From the NCBI RefSeq assembly GCF_015330125.1, contig NZ_JADDXR010000002.1, positions 558,001 to 622,000 of the forward strand: 64,000 bases of DNA, in the 5' to 3' direction. A model generated the notes under the pieces. That model was given only the letters and a program-made list of their open reading frames with translations, was not told the DNA's origin and ran no database searches. The position numbers and the translations under genes are program-made. Source of the DNA: Zobellia nedashkovskayae. Lineage in GTDB: Bacteria; Bacteroidota; Bacteroidia; Flavobacteriales; Flavobacteriaceae. This document shows, piece after piece, positions 47,546-55,909 of this stretch (position 1 is its first letter; every line of letters starts with the position of its first letter).

Positions 47546-47773
47546 ATGATTTCTTGCGACAAAGCCGCCATAATTTGCAATAAAGCCCAATACAGGGAAG
47601 CAACTTTTATGGAAAAAATCAAATTACGTTTTCACCTATTTATGTGTAAAACATGTTCTAAAGCAACAAAAGAGAACACTCAATTAACGTCCCTATGCCA
47701 AAAGGCAGACCTTCACAGCTTAACCGAACAGGAAAAGTTGAAAATGAAGCAAATTTTAGATAAAATGAATTAA
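47546..47773 (+). CDS. Small soluble ZAS-type anti-sigma-like protein
   Basis: 75 residues, no membrane segment. The sequence has Cys4 and Cys11, then HLFMCKTC (His30, Cys34, Cys37). HxxxCxxC is the core of zinc-binding anti-sigma (ZAS) domains. It follows the ECF sigma gene by 3 bases, a position usual for the cognate anti-sigma factor. The lack of a transmembrane helix would make it a cytoplasmic sensor, for example of thiol oxidation or metal, but that is inference. Its stop shares TTAA with the convergent UbiA-like gene. Confidence 0.75.
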   Translation: MISCDKAAIICNKAQYREATFMEKIKLRFHLFMCKTCSKATKENTQLTSLCQKADLHSLTEQEKLKMKQILDKMN

Positions 47774-48594
47774 AAAAGCCTTCCAAAGACAAATAATAAT
47801 GTCCACCAGAAAACAGAGATTCCTTCTACCCAAAAAGAAGAAAAATACTTGTTTTGTTGACGTTTTGTAACGAACATCAAGGCTCTCAAAGTCAAAAACA
47901 TAATACCTCCGGCAATAGCCTCATACATAGAAATAGTGTCTTTCATAAAAATTAGAAAGAAAAACGGGAGCGTAGCAAAGGATCCGAATATTTTAGTATT
48001 GGCAACTCCATAACGTTGCGGCAAGGTTTTTAATTCCGGGCTATCATAAGCCATATCACGAATCTCAAAGGGAATCAGCAAAATCAGCACAAATAAAAAG
48101 CGCTGTATGCATTCTATCCAAACATCTTTCTCCATAAGTCCACCTTCCGACAATACGGGAAGAATAACAGTCGCCCCTGCCCATACCAAAGCGACAATGA
48201 AAATTTTCAATCCTCCCCAACTCCTAAGGTTCTTCGCATTGGGCAACATAGGCACGGCATACAAGCCAGTAAGACCTACGAGTCCGCCAACGCCCATCCA
48301 TACTTCTAGCTTAAGAAAATAACCATGGTATAAAGCAATGGCCAAGGCTATAAAACTTACCAATTGTATGTTCTTGTGGTATCTATTGGCTACTAAAATA
48401 TATTTCTTTGCCTCTACCCCATATTTTACAAAATTATAACAGGCAATAGAACCAAAAAAAAGAAACCAAGCCAAGTGTTGGTCTACACCGTATCCCAATG
48501 TAATATCCGTTACATGCACAAGTGCGTAAATAGCAAAAGCTACATGTATGGAGGCATCAAGGTAAAAATCAAAAACACGGTTAACAGCCTTCAT
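47770..48594 (-). CDS. UbiA-like multi-pass membrane protein
   Basis: 274 residues with about eight or nine hydrophobic segments. The segment FEIRDMAYDSPELKTLPQRY resembles the second aspartate-rich motif of UbiA prenyltransferases. The first motif, normally NDxxD near the end of helix 2, is replaced by CYNFVKYGVE, so the usual metal-diphosphate site looks incomplete. Such proteins are common in Flavobacteriaceae and usually labelled hypothetical. It may bind a lipid or prenyl chain without transferring it. It converges on the sigma/ZAS operon and is divergent from gcvP. Confidence 0.65.
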   Translation of the reverse strand: MKAVNRVFDFYLDASIHVAFAIYALVHVTDITLGYGVDQHLAWFLFFGSIACYNFVKYGVEAKKYILVANRYHKNIQLVSFIALAIALYHGYFLKLEVWMGVGGLVGLTGLYAVPMLPNAKNLRSWGGLKIFIVALVWAGATVILPVLSEGGLMEKDVWIECIQRFLFVLILLIPFEIRDMAYDSPELKTLPQRYGVANTKIFGSFATLPFFFLIFMKDTISMYEAIAGGIMFLTLRALMFVTKRQQNKYFSSFWVEGISVFWWTLLFVFGRLF

Positions 48595-48718
48595 CGTACA
48601 AAACTAACGAAACTGTTCATAAACATCGTTTTTAGTTAAAAACTTTCATCCCACAGAACAATTATGTGATTATTTTAAGGGATAAAATGTCTAATTTTAC
48701 CGCTCTTATTTATAAGCT

Positions 48719-51571
48719 ATGAAGACAGACGTATTTGCTTTGCGCCATATAGGCATCAGGGAAGAAGATCAAGAGCACATGCTCAAAACTGTAGGTACAG
48801 ACACCTTAGATCAGCTCATTTACGAAACGATTCCAAATGATATTCGCCTAAAACAACCATTGCAGCTAAATGCAGCTATGAGCGAACATAAGTTTCTAGC
48901 TCATATTCAAGAGCTTTCAGAACAAAATGACGTTTTTCGTACCTATATTGGTTTGGGGTATCACGAAAGTTTAACACCTTCAGTAATCAAAAGAAATATT
49001 CTAGAAAATCCGGGTTGGTATACAGCCTATACTCCTTACCAAGCAGAAATTGCCCAAGGAAGACTAGAAGCCCTTTTAAATTTTCAAACTGTTGTAGCTG
49101 ACCTTACGGGAATGGAATTGGCAAATGCTTCGCTTTTAGATGAAAGTACCGCTGCTGCAGAAGCCATGACCATGTTGTTTGATGCTCGTAGCCGCGAACA
49201 AAAGAAAAACGGTATTTTAAAATTCTTCGTATCCGAAGAAGTACTACCACAAACATTGTCTCTCTTAAAAACCCGTTCCACGCCACTAGGTATTGAGTTG
49301 ATTATAGGAAATCATGAAGAATTCTCTTTCTCTCAAGATTTTTACGGAACTTTATTGCAATACCCAGGAAAACATGGTCAATTAAACGACTATGCCGACT
49401 TTGTATCCAAAGCGAAAGAAAACGATATTAAAGTAGCTGTTGCAGCAGACATACTAAGTTTAGTACTTCTTACTCCTCCGGGAGAATTTGGTGTAGATGT
49501 TGTTGTGGGCACCACGCAAAGGTTTGGTATTCCTCTAGGTTATGGAGGTCCTCATGCTGCATTCTTCGCGACAAAAGAGGCATATAAAAGAAATATTCCC
49601 GGTCGGATTATTGGCATCACTAAAGATACTGATGGCAAAACTGCCCTTAGAATGGCACTCCAGACTAGAGAACAACATATTAAAAGAGATAAGGCTACCT
49701 CAAATATCTGTACAGCACAAGTACTATTGGCTGTCATGGCGGGCATGTATGCCGTATACCATGGCCCAGAAGGCTTAAAATATATAGCGAATAAAGTACA
49801 TCGTACCGCAGTAACCTTAGCTGGCGCGTTGGAGAAATTAGGTTTATATCAAACCAATTCCTCTTATTTTGATACGATTACCGTAAAAGCTGATGCCAGT
49901 AGCGTTCGGAAAGTAGCAGAGGAAAACGGTGTTAACTTTCTTTATGTTGACAATGAAACTATTTCTATTGCAGTAAATGAAGCCACATCTTTACAAGACC
50001 TTAACCAAATTGTCTCTGTCTTTACAGAAGCCCTTGGAAAAGAAACTATAGAAACAGTAAGCCTCTTATCTAAATCTGCAATAACTCCAAGCATACAGCG
50101 CCAGTCTTCTTTTTTACAAAATGAAGTGTTCAACAGGTATCATTCAGAAACAGAACTGATGCGTTACATTAAGAAATTAGAGCGTAAAGATCTTTCATTG
50201 AATCATTCTATGATTTCATTAGGTTCATGTACAATGAAATTGAATGCCGCTTCAGAAATGTTGCCATTGAGCATGGCACGTTGGGCTAACATTCATCCGT
50301 TTGTGCCTGTTGAACAAGCCAAAGGATATCAGTTTGTATTGAAAGAATTGGCCAAAGATTTATCAACAATAACAGGTTTTGCCGCAACATCATTGCAACC
50401 CAATTCAGGTGCACAAGGTGAGTACGCAGGCCTCATGGTTATTAGAGCTTACCACGAATCCCGAAATGAGGGACACCGAAATGTATGTATCATTCCAGCT
50501 TCGGCTCATGGTACGAATCCTGCTTCCGCTGTAATGGCAGGTATGAAGGTAGTCGTTACTAAGACCGATGAAAAAGGAAATATAGACGTATCCGATTTAG
50601 AAGAAAAAGTTTTAAAGTATTCTGAAAACCTTGCTGCTTTAATGGTTACTTATCCTTCTACGCACGGTGTTTTTGAATCTTCTATTAAATACATTACAAA
50701 ACTAATTCATGATAACGGCGGCCAAGTATATATGGACGGTGCTAACATGAATGCGCAAGTAGGCCTTACTAATCCTGCTATTATTGGTGCCGATGTTTGC
50801 CACTTAAATCTTCATAAAACCTTTGCTATACCACATGGTGGTGGTGGCCCGGGTGTAGGTCCTATTTGTGTTGCAGAGCAGTTAGTTCCATTTCTTCCAG
50901 GTAACCCTGTCATTGAAACTGGTGGTAATGCAGCCATTACTGCAATTTCTGCGGCACCATGGGGAAGTTCTTTGGTTTGCTTGATTTCTTATGGCTATAT
51001 AAAAATGCTAGGGGAACAAGGGTTAAGACACTCCACTGAAATAGCTATACTGAATGCCAATTACATTAAACACAAATTAAGTGGAGCCTACGATGTTCTT
51101 TACACAGGTGAAAAAGGACGTGCAGCACACGAGATGATTATTGACTGTAGGCCTTTTAAAAAGAGCGGTATTGAAGTTACCGATATAGCAAAAAGATTAA
51201 TGGACTATGGTTTTCACGCGCCAACGGTTTCTTTTCCAGTAGCAGGAACTTTAATGATCGAACCTACGGAAAGTGAAAGTTTAACCGAATTAGACCGTTT
51301 TTGTGATGCCATGTTATCTATTAGAGCAGAAATTAACGAAGCATCTACAGAGGACGATAACAATGTGCTTAAAAATTCACCGCATACCCTAGAAATGTTA
51401 ACTGCAGATGAGTGGAATTTTCCATACAGCAGACAAATAGCAGCATTTCCGCTTTCGTACATTCAAGAAAACAAATTTTGGCCATCAGTTAGACGAGTTG
51501 ATGATGCCTATGGAGACCGTAATTTAATATGTACATGTGCACCAATTGAAGCCTACGCAGAGGCAGAATAA
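48719..51571 (+). CDS. gcvP: Glycine dehydrogenase (decarboxylating), P protein of the glycine cleavage system
   Basis: 950 residues, the fused P1-P2 form. The N-terminus has FALRHIGIREEDQEHML; the first half has GYHESLTPSVIKRNILENPG and WYTAYTPYQAEIAQGRLEAL. The pyridoxal-phosphate lysine is Lys700 in HLNLHKTFAIPHGGGGPG. The C-terminus has DRNLICTC. The enzyme decarboxylates glycine and passes the aminomethyl group to the H protein lipoyl arm. Other gcv genes are not in the window. A hairpin follows the stop. Confidence 0.97.
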   Translation: MKTDVFALRHIGIREEDQEHMLKTVGTDTLDQLIYETIPNDIRLKQPLQLNAAMSEHKFLAHIQELSEQNDVFRTYIGLGYHESLTPSVIKRNILENPGWYTAYTPYQAEIAQGRLEALLNFQTVVADLTGMELANASLLDESTAAAEAMTMLFDARSREQKKNGILKFFVSEEVLPQTLSLLKTRSTPLGIELIIGNHEEFSFSQDFYGTLLQYPGKHGQLNDYADFVSKAKENDIKVAVAADILSLVLLTPPGEFGVDVVVGTTQRFGIPLGYGGPHAAFFATKEAYKRNIPGRIIGITKDTDGKTALRMALQTREQHIKRDKATSNICTAQVLLAVMAGMYAVYHGPEGLKYIANKVHRTAVTLAGALEKLGLYQTNSSYFDTITVKADASSVRKVAEENGVNFLYVDNETISIAVNEATSLQDLNQIVSVFTEALGKETIETVSLLSKSAITPSIQRQSSFLQNEVFNRYHSETELMRYIKKLERKDLSLNHSMISLGSCTMKLNAASEMLPLSMARWANIHPFVPVEQAKGYQFVLKELAKDLSTITGFAATSLQPNSGAQGEYAGLMVIRAYHESRNEGHRNVCIIPASAHGTNPASAVMAGMKVVVTKTDEKGNIDVSDLEEKVLKYSENLAALMVTYPSTHGVFESSIKYITKLIHDNGGQVYMDGANMNAQVGLTNPAIIGADVCHLNLHKTFAIPHGGGGPGVGPICVAEQLVPFLPGNPVIETGGNAAITAISAAPWGSSLVCLISYGYIKMLGEQGLRHSTEIAILNANYIKHKLSGAYDVLYTGEKGRAAHEMIIDCRPFKKSGIEVTDIAKRLMDYGFHAPTVSFPVAGTLMIEPTESESLTELDRFCDAMLSIRAEINEASTEDDNNVLKNSPHTLEMLTADEWNFPYSRQIAAFPLSYIQENKFWPSVRRVDDAYGDRNLICTCAPIEAYAEAE

Positions 51572-51589
51572 TTACCGTTAACACTAATA

Positions 51590-51633
51590 AATACGGGCCT
51601 TTTCACTTAAACGAAAGGGGCCGTATTCTTTTC
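51590..51633 (+). terminator. Terminator-like hairpin after gcvP
   Basis: AATACGG (51590-51596) pairs with CCGTATT (51621-51627); further inner pairs extend it past one mismatch, and a CTTTTC tail follows. It separates gcvP from the KAS III group. Confidence 0.65.
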
Positions 51634-51670
51634 GCACAATTCCGCTAAAGGCCTTGAACATCGTAAAAGT

Positions 51671-51705
51671 TGTTATGCATGCATAACATTCAATTTGTTA
51701 TGCAT
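51671..51705. promoter_or_regulatory. 18-bp palindrome plus repeated half-site upstream of the KAS III gene
   Basis: 51671-51688 is a perfect palindrome built from two GTTATGCAT half-sites (core 51672-51687, flanked by T and A). A third copy of GTTATGCAT occurs in direct orientation at 51697-51705, 25 bases after the first. The pattern resembles the binding site of a dimeric transcription factor, placed 49 bases before the gene's ATG at 51737. No terminator T-run follows it. Confidence 0.6.
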
Positions 51706-51736
51706 TACCTTGCAAAGTGATAAAATAAATTACGAT

Positions 51737-52792
51737 ATGTCAATTGCAATTACAGGAACAGGAAGTTACATACCATCACTAGTCGTTCCTAACGACGAAT
51801 TTGAAGGTCATAATTTTTTAAATGCAGACGGTTCACCATTTGCTCATGAAAATGCCGTTATCATCCAGAAATTCAAAGGAATTACAGGAATTGAGGAACG
51901 ACGTTATGTTGAAAAAAATCTGAATACATCTGACATTGGTTTTCTTGCCGCTGAAAAAGCAATTACCGATGCAGGAATTGACAAAGAAACTATAGATTAC
52001 ATCATCTTTGCCCATAATTTTGGAGATGTTTCTCCCGGTAATATTCAAAGTGATAGCTTACCTAGCTTGGCTACAAGGGTAAAGCAACATTTACGCATAA
52101 AAAATCCCGCTTGTGTCGCCTATGATTTAATTTTCGGGTGTCCGGGATGGATTCAAGGAACTATACAGGCAAATGCTTTCATTAAAAGTGGGATAGCAAA
52201 AAGATGTCTTGTTATCGGGGCAGAAACTTTATCCCGTATTGTAGACCCTCATGATAGGGATTCTATGATTTACTCTGACGGTGCAGGTGCGGCTATAATA
52301 GAAGAAACTGACGGTGCTGGTGAAATACTTTCACATGCCAGTGCTACACATGCCTACGAAGAAGCTTATTTCTTATTCTTTGGTAAATCTTATAATAAAG
52401 AAAAAGACGACACCAAGTATATTAAAATGTACGGTCGTAAAATTTACGAATTTGCCGTTACTCATGTACCTCAAGCAATGAAAGATTGTCTAGACGAAAG
52501 TGGAGTTGCGATAAAGGACCTTAAAAAAATCTTCATTCACCAAGCGAACGAGAAGATGGACGAAGCTATTGTAAAACGTTTCTACGGCCTTTACAATCAT
52601 GAAATCCCAGAGAACATCATGCCTATGAGCATAGGTAAATTAGGTAACAGCTCGGTAGCTACGGTACCTACTCTGTTTGATTTAGTGCTTAACGGAAAAA
52701 TAGAAAATCAAGAGGTTCAAAAGGGAGATGTTGTTATCTTTGCGAGTGTTGGCGCAGGCATGAACATTAATGCCATGGTATACAGGGTCTAA
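51737..52792 (+). CDS. 3-oxoacyl-ACP synthase III-like (KAS III) condensing enzyme
   Basis: 351 residues from the ATG at 51737. The thiolase fold and the FabH triad are complete: Cys135 in DLIFGCPGWIQG, His268 in FIHQANEK, and Asn304 in GKLGNSSVATV. It is about 30 residues longer than FabH, with an insert early (HNFLNADGSPFAHENAVII) and around FFGKSYNKEKDDTK. The length and divergence suggest a specialised condensing enzyme that primes or joins acyl chains rather than the housekeeping FabH. Methyltransferase and glycosyltransferase genes follow on the same strand (gaps about 45 and 54 bases), which fits a lipid or glycolipid pathway; the product is unknown. Confidence 0.85.
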   Translation: MSIAITGTGSYIPSLVVPNDEFEGHNFLNADGSPFAHENAVIIQKFKGITGIEERRYVEKNLNTSDIGFLAAEKAITDAGIDKETIDYIIFAHNFGDVSPGNIQSDSLPSLATRVKQHLRIKNPACVAYDLIFGCPGWIQGTIQANAFIKSGIAKRCLVIGAETLSRIVDPHDRDSMIYSDGAGAAIIEETDGAGEILSHASATHAYEEAYFLFFGKSYNKEKDDTKYIKMYGRKIYEFAVTHVPQAMKDCLDESGVAIKDLKKIFIHQANEKMDEAIVKRFYGLYNHEIPENIMPMSIGKLGNSSVATVPTLFDLVLNGKIENQEVQKGDVVIFASVGAGMNINAMVYRV

Positions 52793-52837
52793 TTGAACCA
52801 GTAACAGCGCAGACAATCAAACTTGCAACCTGTTCAA

Positions 52838-53368
52838 ATGTACGAGAAGACCTATCCGAGTAAACGTTTTCAGCACACCTTAGATTTTCTAAAGAAACAT
52901 ATCCCTCTTGAGGAAACTATTTTAGACCTTGGTGTAGAGAATCCGTTTTCTAAAATCATGAAAGAACAGGGGTATTCCGTAGAAAATACGAAGGGCGAAG
53001 ATTTGGATATTGACTACTCTTCCCTAACGAACTCTAGCGCAAAAGTAGTTACTGCTTTTGAAATTTTTGAACACTTGTTAGCTCCTTTTAACCCCCTTAG
53101 GGAAATAAAAGCAGACAAGATAGTTGCAAGCATACCACTAAAATTATGGTTTTCGCCTGCATACCGCAGCAAAACCGACCCATGGGACCGTCACTATCAC
53201 GAATTTGAAGATTGGCAGTTTGACTGGCTTCTGGAAAAAGCAGGTTGGGAAATTAAGGATAGAGCAAAATGGACCAACCCCGTTAAAAAGTTGGGCATAC
53301 GCCCCTTGCTACGTAGTTTTACCCCACGGTACTATATTATCTATGCCGTAAGGAAACAAGAACAATAA
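52838..53368 (+). CDS. SAM-dependent methyltransferase-like protein
   Basis: 176 residues from the ATG at 52838; a TTG 15 bases upstream in frame is less likely. Motif I is ILDLGVENPFS, in which the usual GxG is altered. The acidic end of strand 2 lies in GEDLDIDYSS, and FEIFEHLLAPFN is the strand 4 motif typical of Methyltransf_11/23-like enzymes (compare VLEHL). WDRHYHEFEDWQFDWLLEKA resembles the end of many lipid or small-molecule methyltransferases. It lies between the KAS III and glycosyltransferase genes. The methyl acceptor is unknown. Confidence 0.72.
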   Translation: MYEKTYPSKRFQHTLDFLKKHIPLEETILDLGVENPFSKIMKEQGYSVENTKGEDLDIDYSSLTNSSAKVVTAFEIFEHLLAPFNPLREIKADKIVASIPLKLWFSPAYRSKTDPWDRHYHEFEDWQFDWLLEKAGWEIKDRAKWTNPVKKLGIRPLLRSFTPRYYIIYAVRKQEQ

Positions 53369-53422
53369 ACACACAATACTATTTCAATTTCATAGCTTTT
53401 GCCCTATTAACGTTTTATAGCC

Positions 53423-54274
53423 ATGCACTATTATGTAATCGTTCCCGCTCATAACGAAGAAGGCTTTTTGGCTGACACCTTAAACTCTATCTTAAGACAG
53501 TCCCTACAACCCAAAAGAGTCATTGTAGTGAACGATAATTCTACTGACGACACAGAAGACATCATAGATCAGTTTGTAGCACTCAGCCCAATTTTTGAAA
53601 AGTTAAATACCAAATCTTCTACCGAGCACATGCCAGGTAGTAAAGTGATTAATGCATTTAACAAAGGATTACAGCTACTTGATGAAAATTACGACTTTGT
53701 TGTAAAACTAGATGCCGATGTAATTCTACCCGATAATTACTTCGAAAAAATCGTTTATATTTTTAGAGGACAACCCAAAGTAGGTATTGCCGGAGGTTTC
53801 ATTTATGAACAGGTTGAAGATGGGCAATGGAAATTAAACCACCCTATGGATAAAAACCATGTTCGCGGCGCTTTTAAAGCATACACCAAAAAATGTTTCA
53901 AAGCTATTGGCGGATTACGGAATGCCATGGGATGGGATACTGTAGACGAATTGCTTGCCCAATATCACGGCCATGAAATTTATACTGATGATGTTTTGAA
54001 AATAAAACACCTCAGACCTACGGGAAACGCCTATAACAAAAAAGCTAAGCTTCTTCAAGGAAAAGCAATGTACACGATGCGATATGGATTCTTGATTACC
54101 ATAATCGCTTCTTTGAAAATGGCTACAAAGCAGCAAAAGCCACAAGCTTTTACTGATAACATGTATGGTTATCTAGAAGCTAAAAAGGAAAAAAAGGATT
54201 TCTTGGTAACCAAAGCCGAGGGAGACTTTATAAGGAAACTACGTTGGAGAAATATTAAAAGGAAACTTTTATAA
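53423..54274 (+). CDS. Family 2 glycosyltransferase
   Basis: 283 residues. The GT-A fold begins YVIVPAHNEEGFLADTLNSI, followed by RVIVVNDNSTDDTEDII and the divalent-metal motif in VVKLDADVILPDNYF. A second domain stretch includes GGLRNAMGWDTVDELLAQYH, matching the acceptor-binding ED-like motif of processive and non-processive GT2 enzymes. There is no clear transmembrane helix apart from a weakly hydrophobic stretch near residue 225. It is third in the KAS III group and ends before a bidirectional terminator. The sugar donor and acceptor are unknown. Confidence 0.9.
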   Translation: MHYYVIVPAHNEEGFLADTLNSILRQSLQPKRVIVVNDNSTDDTEDIIDQFVALSPIFEKLNTKSSTEHMPGSKVINAFNKGLQLLDENYDFVVKLDADVILPDNYFEKIVYIFRGQPKVGIAGGFIYEQVEDGQWKLNHPMDKNHVRGAFKAYTKKCFKAIGGLRNAMGWDTVDELLAQYHGHEIYTDDVLKIKHLRPTGNAYNKKAKLLQGKAMYTMRYGFLITIIASLKMATKQQKPQAFTDNMYGYLEAKKEKKDFLVTKAEGDFIRKLRWRNIKRKLL

Positions 54275-54295
54275 TCAAAACAAGATCCTACAAAA

Positions 54296-54326
54296 AAAAA
54301 CGCCCGCTTTAACAGCGGGCGTTTTT
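54296..54326. terminator. Bidirectional terminator between the GT2 gene and ompH
   Basis: A perfect 13-bp stem, AAAAACGCCCGCT (54296-54308) with AGCGGGCGTTTTT (54314-54326), has a TTAAC loop and A-run/T-run flanks on both sides. It can end transcription from the plus-strand GT2 gene and the minus-strand ompH gene (stop at 54348). Confidence 0.92.
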
Positions 54327-54347
54327 AATATTTAGTAATCAGGTGTA

Positions 54348-54857
54348 TTATATACCCAACTCTTTTTTTACATCTACTAATAGATCTTTACCCTGGGCTA
54401 CAATAAGTCCACCACCGGCTTGAGCATCTATTACGTAATCATAACCTTGTGCGGCAGCTACTTTTTCAATGGCAGCTTTAGCCTTGTCAGATATAGGAGC
54501 AAAAAGCTCTCCTTGTTTCTTCTGAAGCTCTCTTTGTGCAGCTTGTTGTGCTTCTCCAATGTTCTTTTGAACACCTTGAAGCTCTATTGCTCTTTTTTCG
54601 TTCTCTTCTTTTGATTTTGAAGGTGCCTCATTTTGATACAAAGTAGCTTTGTTCTGAAATTCGGTCATTGAACTTTCAATATCGGCATTGTAAGTTTCAG
54701 ATAATTTTTTAAGTTCTGCTTCTGCAGTTTTCATCTCTGGCATTGCACTTAACAATTGAGTAACATCTATGTGTGCTACTTTACTCTGTGCGTTAACAAA
54801 ACCTGTAGCGGCTACAAACAATACTAAGGCTACTGCTATTTTCTTTAAGTGTTTCAT
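54348..54857 (-). CDS. OmpH/Skp-family periplasmic chaperone
   Basis: 169 residues. A signal peptide (VAATGFVNAQS) is followed by KVAHIDVTQLLSAMPEMKTA, the Skp N-terminal strand. A long Glu/Lys/Gln helical arm (ELKKLSETYNADIESSMTEF to QQAAQRELQKKQGEL) follows, then FAPISDKAKAAIEKVAAAQG and YDYVIDAQAGGGLIV. Skp-type trimers hold unfolded outer-membrane proteins. It lies downstream of a second ompH, bamA and uppS on the same strand, a conserved envelope-assembly cluster in Bacteroidota. Confidence 0.93.
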   Translation of the reverse strand: MKHLKKIAVALVLFVAATGFVNAQSKVAHIDVTQLLSAMPEMKTAEAELKKLSETYNADIESSMTEFQNKATLYQNEAPSKSKEENEKRAIELQGVQKNIGEAQQAAQRELQKKQGELFAPISDKAKAAIEKVAAAQGYDYVIDAQAGGGLIVAQGKDLLVDVKKELGI

Positions 54858-54999
54858 GATAATTCTAGTTAAAATAATTGAGTGTTAATTTCTGGTTAAT
54901 GTATCTTTCTCGTTTCACATTTGCTAAGCAAATCGCCGCAATGTATTAAAATTATGTCTATTTAGCAGATGATTGCGAGACTTTGTTCAGTAAACCGTC

Positions 55000-55818
55000 T
55001 TACTCCTCAATTTCTTCGTCATCCTGCCCGTCATCTTGACGTTCTTCTAGCTTCTCTTTTCTCTTTGCTTCACGCTCTTCTAACAGCTTTTTTCTTCGGG
55101 CTTCATACGCTTTTTTGCGCTCTTCCCTTAACTTCAACTGCTCAGCACGCTTCTCTTCTACTGTCTTCTCTCTTGCCTCTTGTGCCTTTTCCGCATTCTC
55201 TTTTCTTTCCTTTAGAGCATCGCTCATCTCATCTTCTGCCTCTTCATCATCAAACTTGTCTCTACTGTCTTTCTTTGGCTTGCTTATTTTACGAGTCCTA
55301 GAAATTCCCCTGAGCACTAAATCACTTATGTCATGTCTATTTTCTGAGTACAACATAACAACATCGGCAGATTTATCAAAAATAAAATCGTACTTCTTGT
55401 TTGCTCCTATTTTCTGTACCTCATTAAATACTTGATCCTGTATAGGTTGAATCAGACGTCGCTTTTGCAAAACTAAATCGCCCTGCGGGCCAAAACGGTC
55501 TTGCTGATATTCTACCATTTCTTTCTCAAGAATCTGAATATCTTCTTCCCGCTCTGCAATCAACTCATCGGTCAAAAGCACACGCTCCGCCATTAAGTCT
55601 TTCTTTACTTGCTCTAACTGACTTTGCTTTTGCTCTATATCTATCTTCCATTTCTGGACCTTATCAGCAAGTTGCTTGTTAGCATCTCTATATTCGTCTA
55701 CATTCTCTAAGATATATTCCATATCTACGTAAGCAATACGAACACCACGTTGAGCAAAGGTATAGGCAGAACACAAGGTTAACACCAGTACAAAAAGAAC
55801 GTTTGATTTTGTTTTCAT
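55000..55818 (-). CDS. OmpH/Skp-family chaperone with long charged tail
   Basis: 272 residues. A signal peptide ends near AYTFAQR. The Skp core begins GVRIAYVDMEYILENVDEYR and ends near KYDFIFDKSADVVMLY (residue 155). A further 100 residues are almost entirely Lys, Arg, Glu, Asp and Ala (SRDKFDDEEAEDEMSDALKE, KRKEKLEERQDD), probably a long coiled helix. The tail is not found in the shorter second OmpH downstream and is rich enough in charge to extend into the periplasm. It probably cooperates with BamA, whose gene is 91 bases upstream. Confidence 0.9.
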   Translation of the reverse strand: MKTKSNVLFVLVLTLCSAYTFAQRGVRIAYVDMEYILENVDEYRDANKQLADKVQKWKIDIEQKQSQLEQVKKDLMAERVLLTDELIAEREEDIQILEKEMVEYQQDRFGPQGDLVLQKRRLIQPIQDQVFNEVQKIGANKKYDFIFDKSADVVMLYSENRHDISDLVLRGISRTRKISKPKKDSRDKFDDEEAEDEMSDALKERKENAEKAQEAREKTVEEKRAEQLKLREERKKAYEARRKKLLEEREAKRKEKLEERQDDGQDDEEIEE

Positions 55819-55909
55819 TTCATTATCGTTTTATCCAATAGAAAATATCGTGCCAAAATTACTAAAACTTTTAAAATGAGTGTTTTAGCACAAAGGACGA
55901 TTCCTTAAA

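Noticed and set aside
55000..55350. Repeat-like purine/pyrimidine tract resembling a CRISPR or satellite
   Set aside because: It is the codon pattern of a charged helical tail; there are no evenly spaced identical repeats.
54969..55435. Plus-strand frames opposite the second ompH gene
   Set aside because: They are Leu/Ser/Phe-rich mirror products of the Lys/Glu-rich coiled-coil coding strand.
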